The notes beneath the pieces were generated by a model. That model was not told the origin of the DNA, ran no database searches, and worked only from the letters and a program-made list of their open reading frames with translations. 64,000 bases of DNA from Strigops habroptila (taxonomy: Eukaryota > Chordata > Aves > Psittaciformes > Psittacidae): assembly GCF_004027225.2 (NCBI RefSeq), contig NC_044277.2:34132812-34196811 (forward strand), read 5' to 3'. A program made the translations under genes and the position numbers. Positions 63,572-64,000 of the stretch are shown piece by piece. Every line of letters starts with the position of its first letter. The stretch's first letter is position 1.

Positions 63572-63606
63572 GTATATATATCTAAAATTTTTTTATATAT
63601 ATATAA
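63572..63606 (+). repeat. Imperfect (TA)n tract
   Basis: TATATATATC, a T-rich interruption, then TTATATATATATA. An AT dinucleotide low-complexity tract. Confidence 0.75.
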
Positions 63607-64000
63607 AATTAAAAAAGGCATTTTGGGGTACCTTTCATCCAAACTCCAAACGTTTTTCCTTCCCTTTTTCCCTCTCTTTGCAGGCAATTTGAATCTTGGG
63701 GAATCTCTACAACTGCTGATAGGAGGTGACATCTGGCTGTAAACGTGGTTAATATGGGACACAAGAGACTTGAACAGCAGTTCCAGTGAACCCAATTTGG
63801 AAAATGGATTCTAACTCAATACTCGAGAACCTTAAAGAGGGATGGAGAGAATTTTATAAAAAGCAAATACTTCAGGCACTAAAAAAAAATTGTTAAGAAA
63901 CCTATTTTTCTTAGAAAAACAGTATCAATTGAAAATGTTTGAACAATCCTAATACAACCCTAGTAAATTATGTCTTAATACTGACTTTGACATTTCATGC

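Larger units (their letters stand above)
54306..64000. other. 10 kb repeat-poor non-coding DNA to the end of the window
   Basis: No gene or transposon recognised. The stretch holds poly-A A23 at 58212-58234 with a downstream A/G-rich tract, an imperfect (TA)n tract at 63572-63606, and scattered short A/T runs. Open frames of 60-100 codons occur on both strands and often overlap each other. The window ends without any identifiable boundary. Confidence 0.55.

Noticed and set aside
1..64000. CRISPR arrays, phage, integrons, toxin-antitoxin or other prokaryotic systems
   Set aside because: The sequence is vertebrate in character, with no regularly spaced repeats and no prokaryotic gene organisation.
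1..64000. Endogenous retroviral LTRs or gag/pol/env remnants
   Set aside because: I saw no LTR pairs, primer-binding sites or retroviral protein motifs. The only RT similarity is to CR1 LINEs.

Overview
The window looks like nuclear DNA from a bird, or possibly another sauropsid. The evidence is three copies of the CR1 LINE, two of them ending in the (ATTCTATG)n tail of avian CR1, together with a very low density of other interspersed repeats, AT-rich filler and two vertebrate-type CpG islands. There are no bacterial operons, ribosome-binding sites, CRISPR arrays, or rRNA or tRNA genes that I can recognise. I did not recognise any known host protein-coding gene. Almost every open frame of 60-150 codons fits chance in AT-rich intronic or intergenic DNA.

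Layout. 1-2.26 kb: featureless AT-rich DNA. 2.26-6.69 kb: two 5'-truncated CR1 copies of one subfamily in the same orientation (about 2263-3305 and 5544-6692). Both are dead, with frameshifts, stops and deletions, and the upstream copy has also lost an RT catalytic Asp. 6.7-22.1 kb: repeat-poor DNA with simple-sequence tracts. 22.13-24.13 kb: a GC-rich block with two CpG islands. The first holds a TATA-like TATAAATA on the minus strand, and the second holds a GC-rich minisatellite of 12-15 bp units (23.66-23.94 kb). A G16 run and an A13 run lie between them. This block is the best promoter candidate. 24.1-46.8 kb: non-coding-looking DNA with a few splice-flanked open frames at 30.3, 38.4 and 43.0 kb. 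46.8 kb: a short CR1 3' end on the minus strand. 47-64 kb: more repeat-poor DNA with exon-like segments at 48.6 kb (+), 54.2 kb (-) and 51.2 kb (-).

How it may work together. One reading is a CpG-island promoter at 22-24 kb serving a gene or lncRNA with long introns, with the 43.0 kb segment (acceptor, 64 codons, stop, AATAAA 474 bases later) as a possible terminal exon on the plus strand. This is inference. The exon-like segments are unconnected, unrecognised, and could all be chance. I found no convincing novel system. The items most worth testing are the 30.3 kb and 43.0 kb exon-like segments and the CpG-island promoter.
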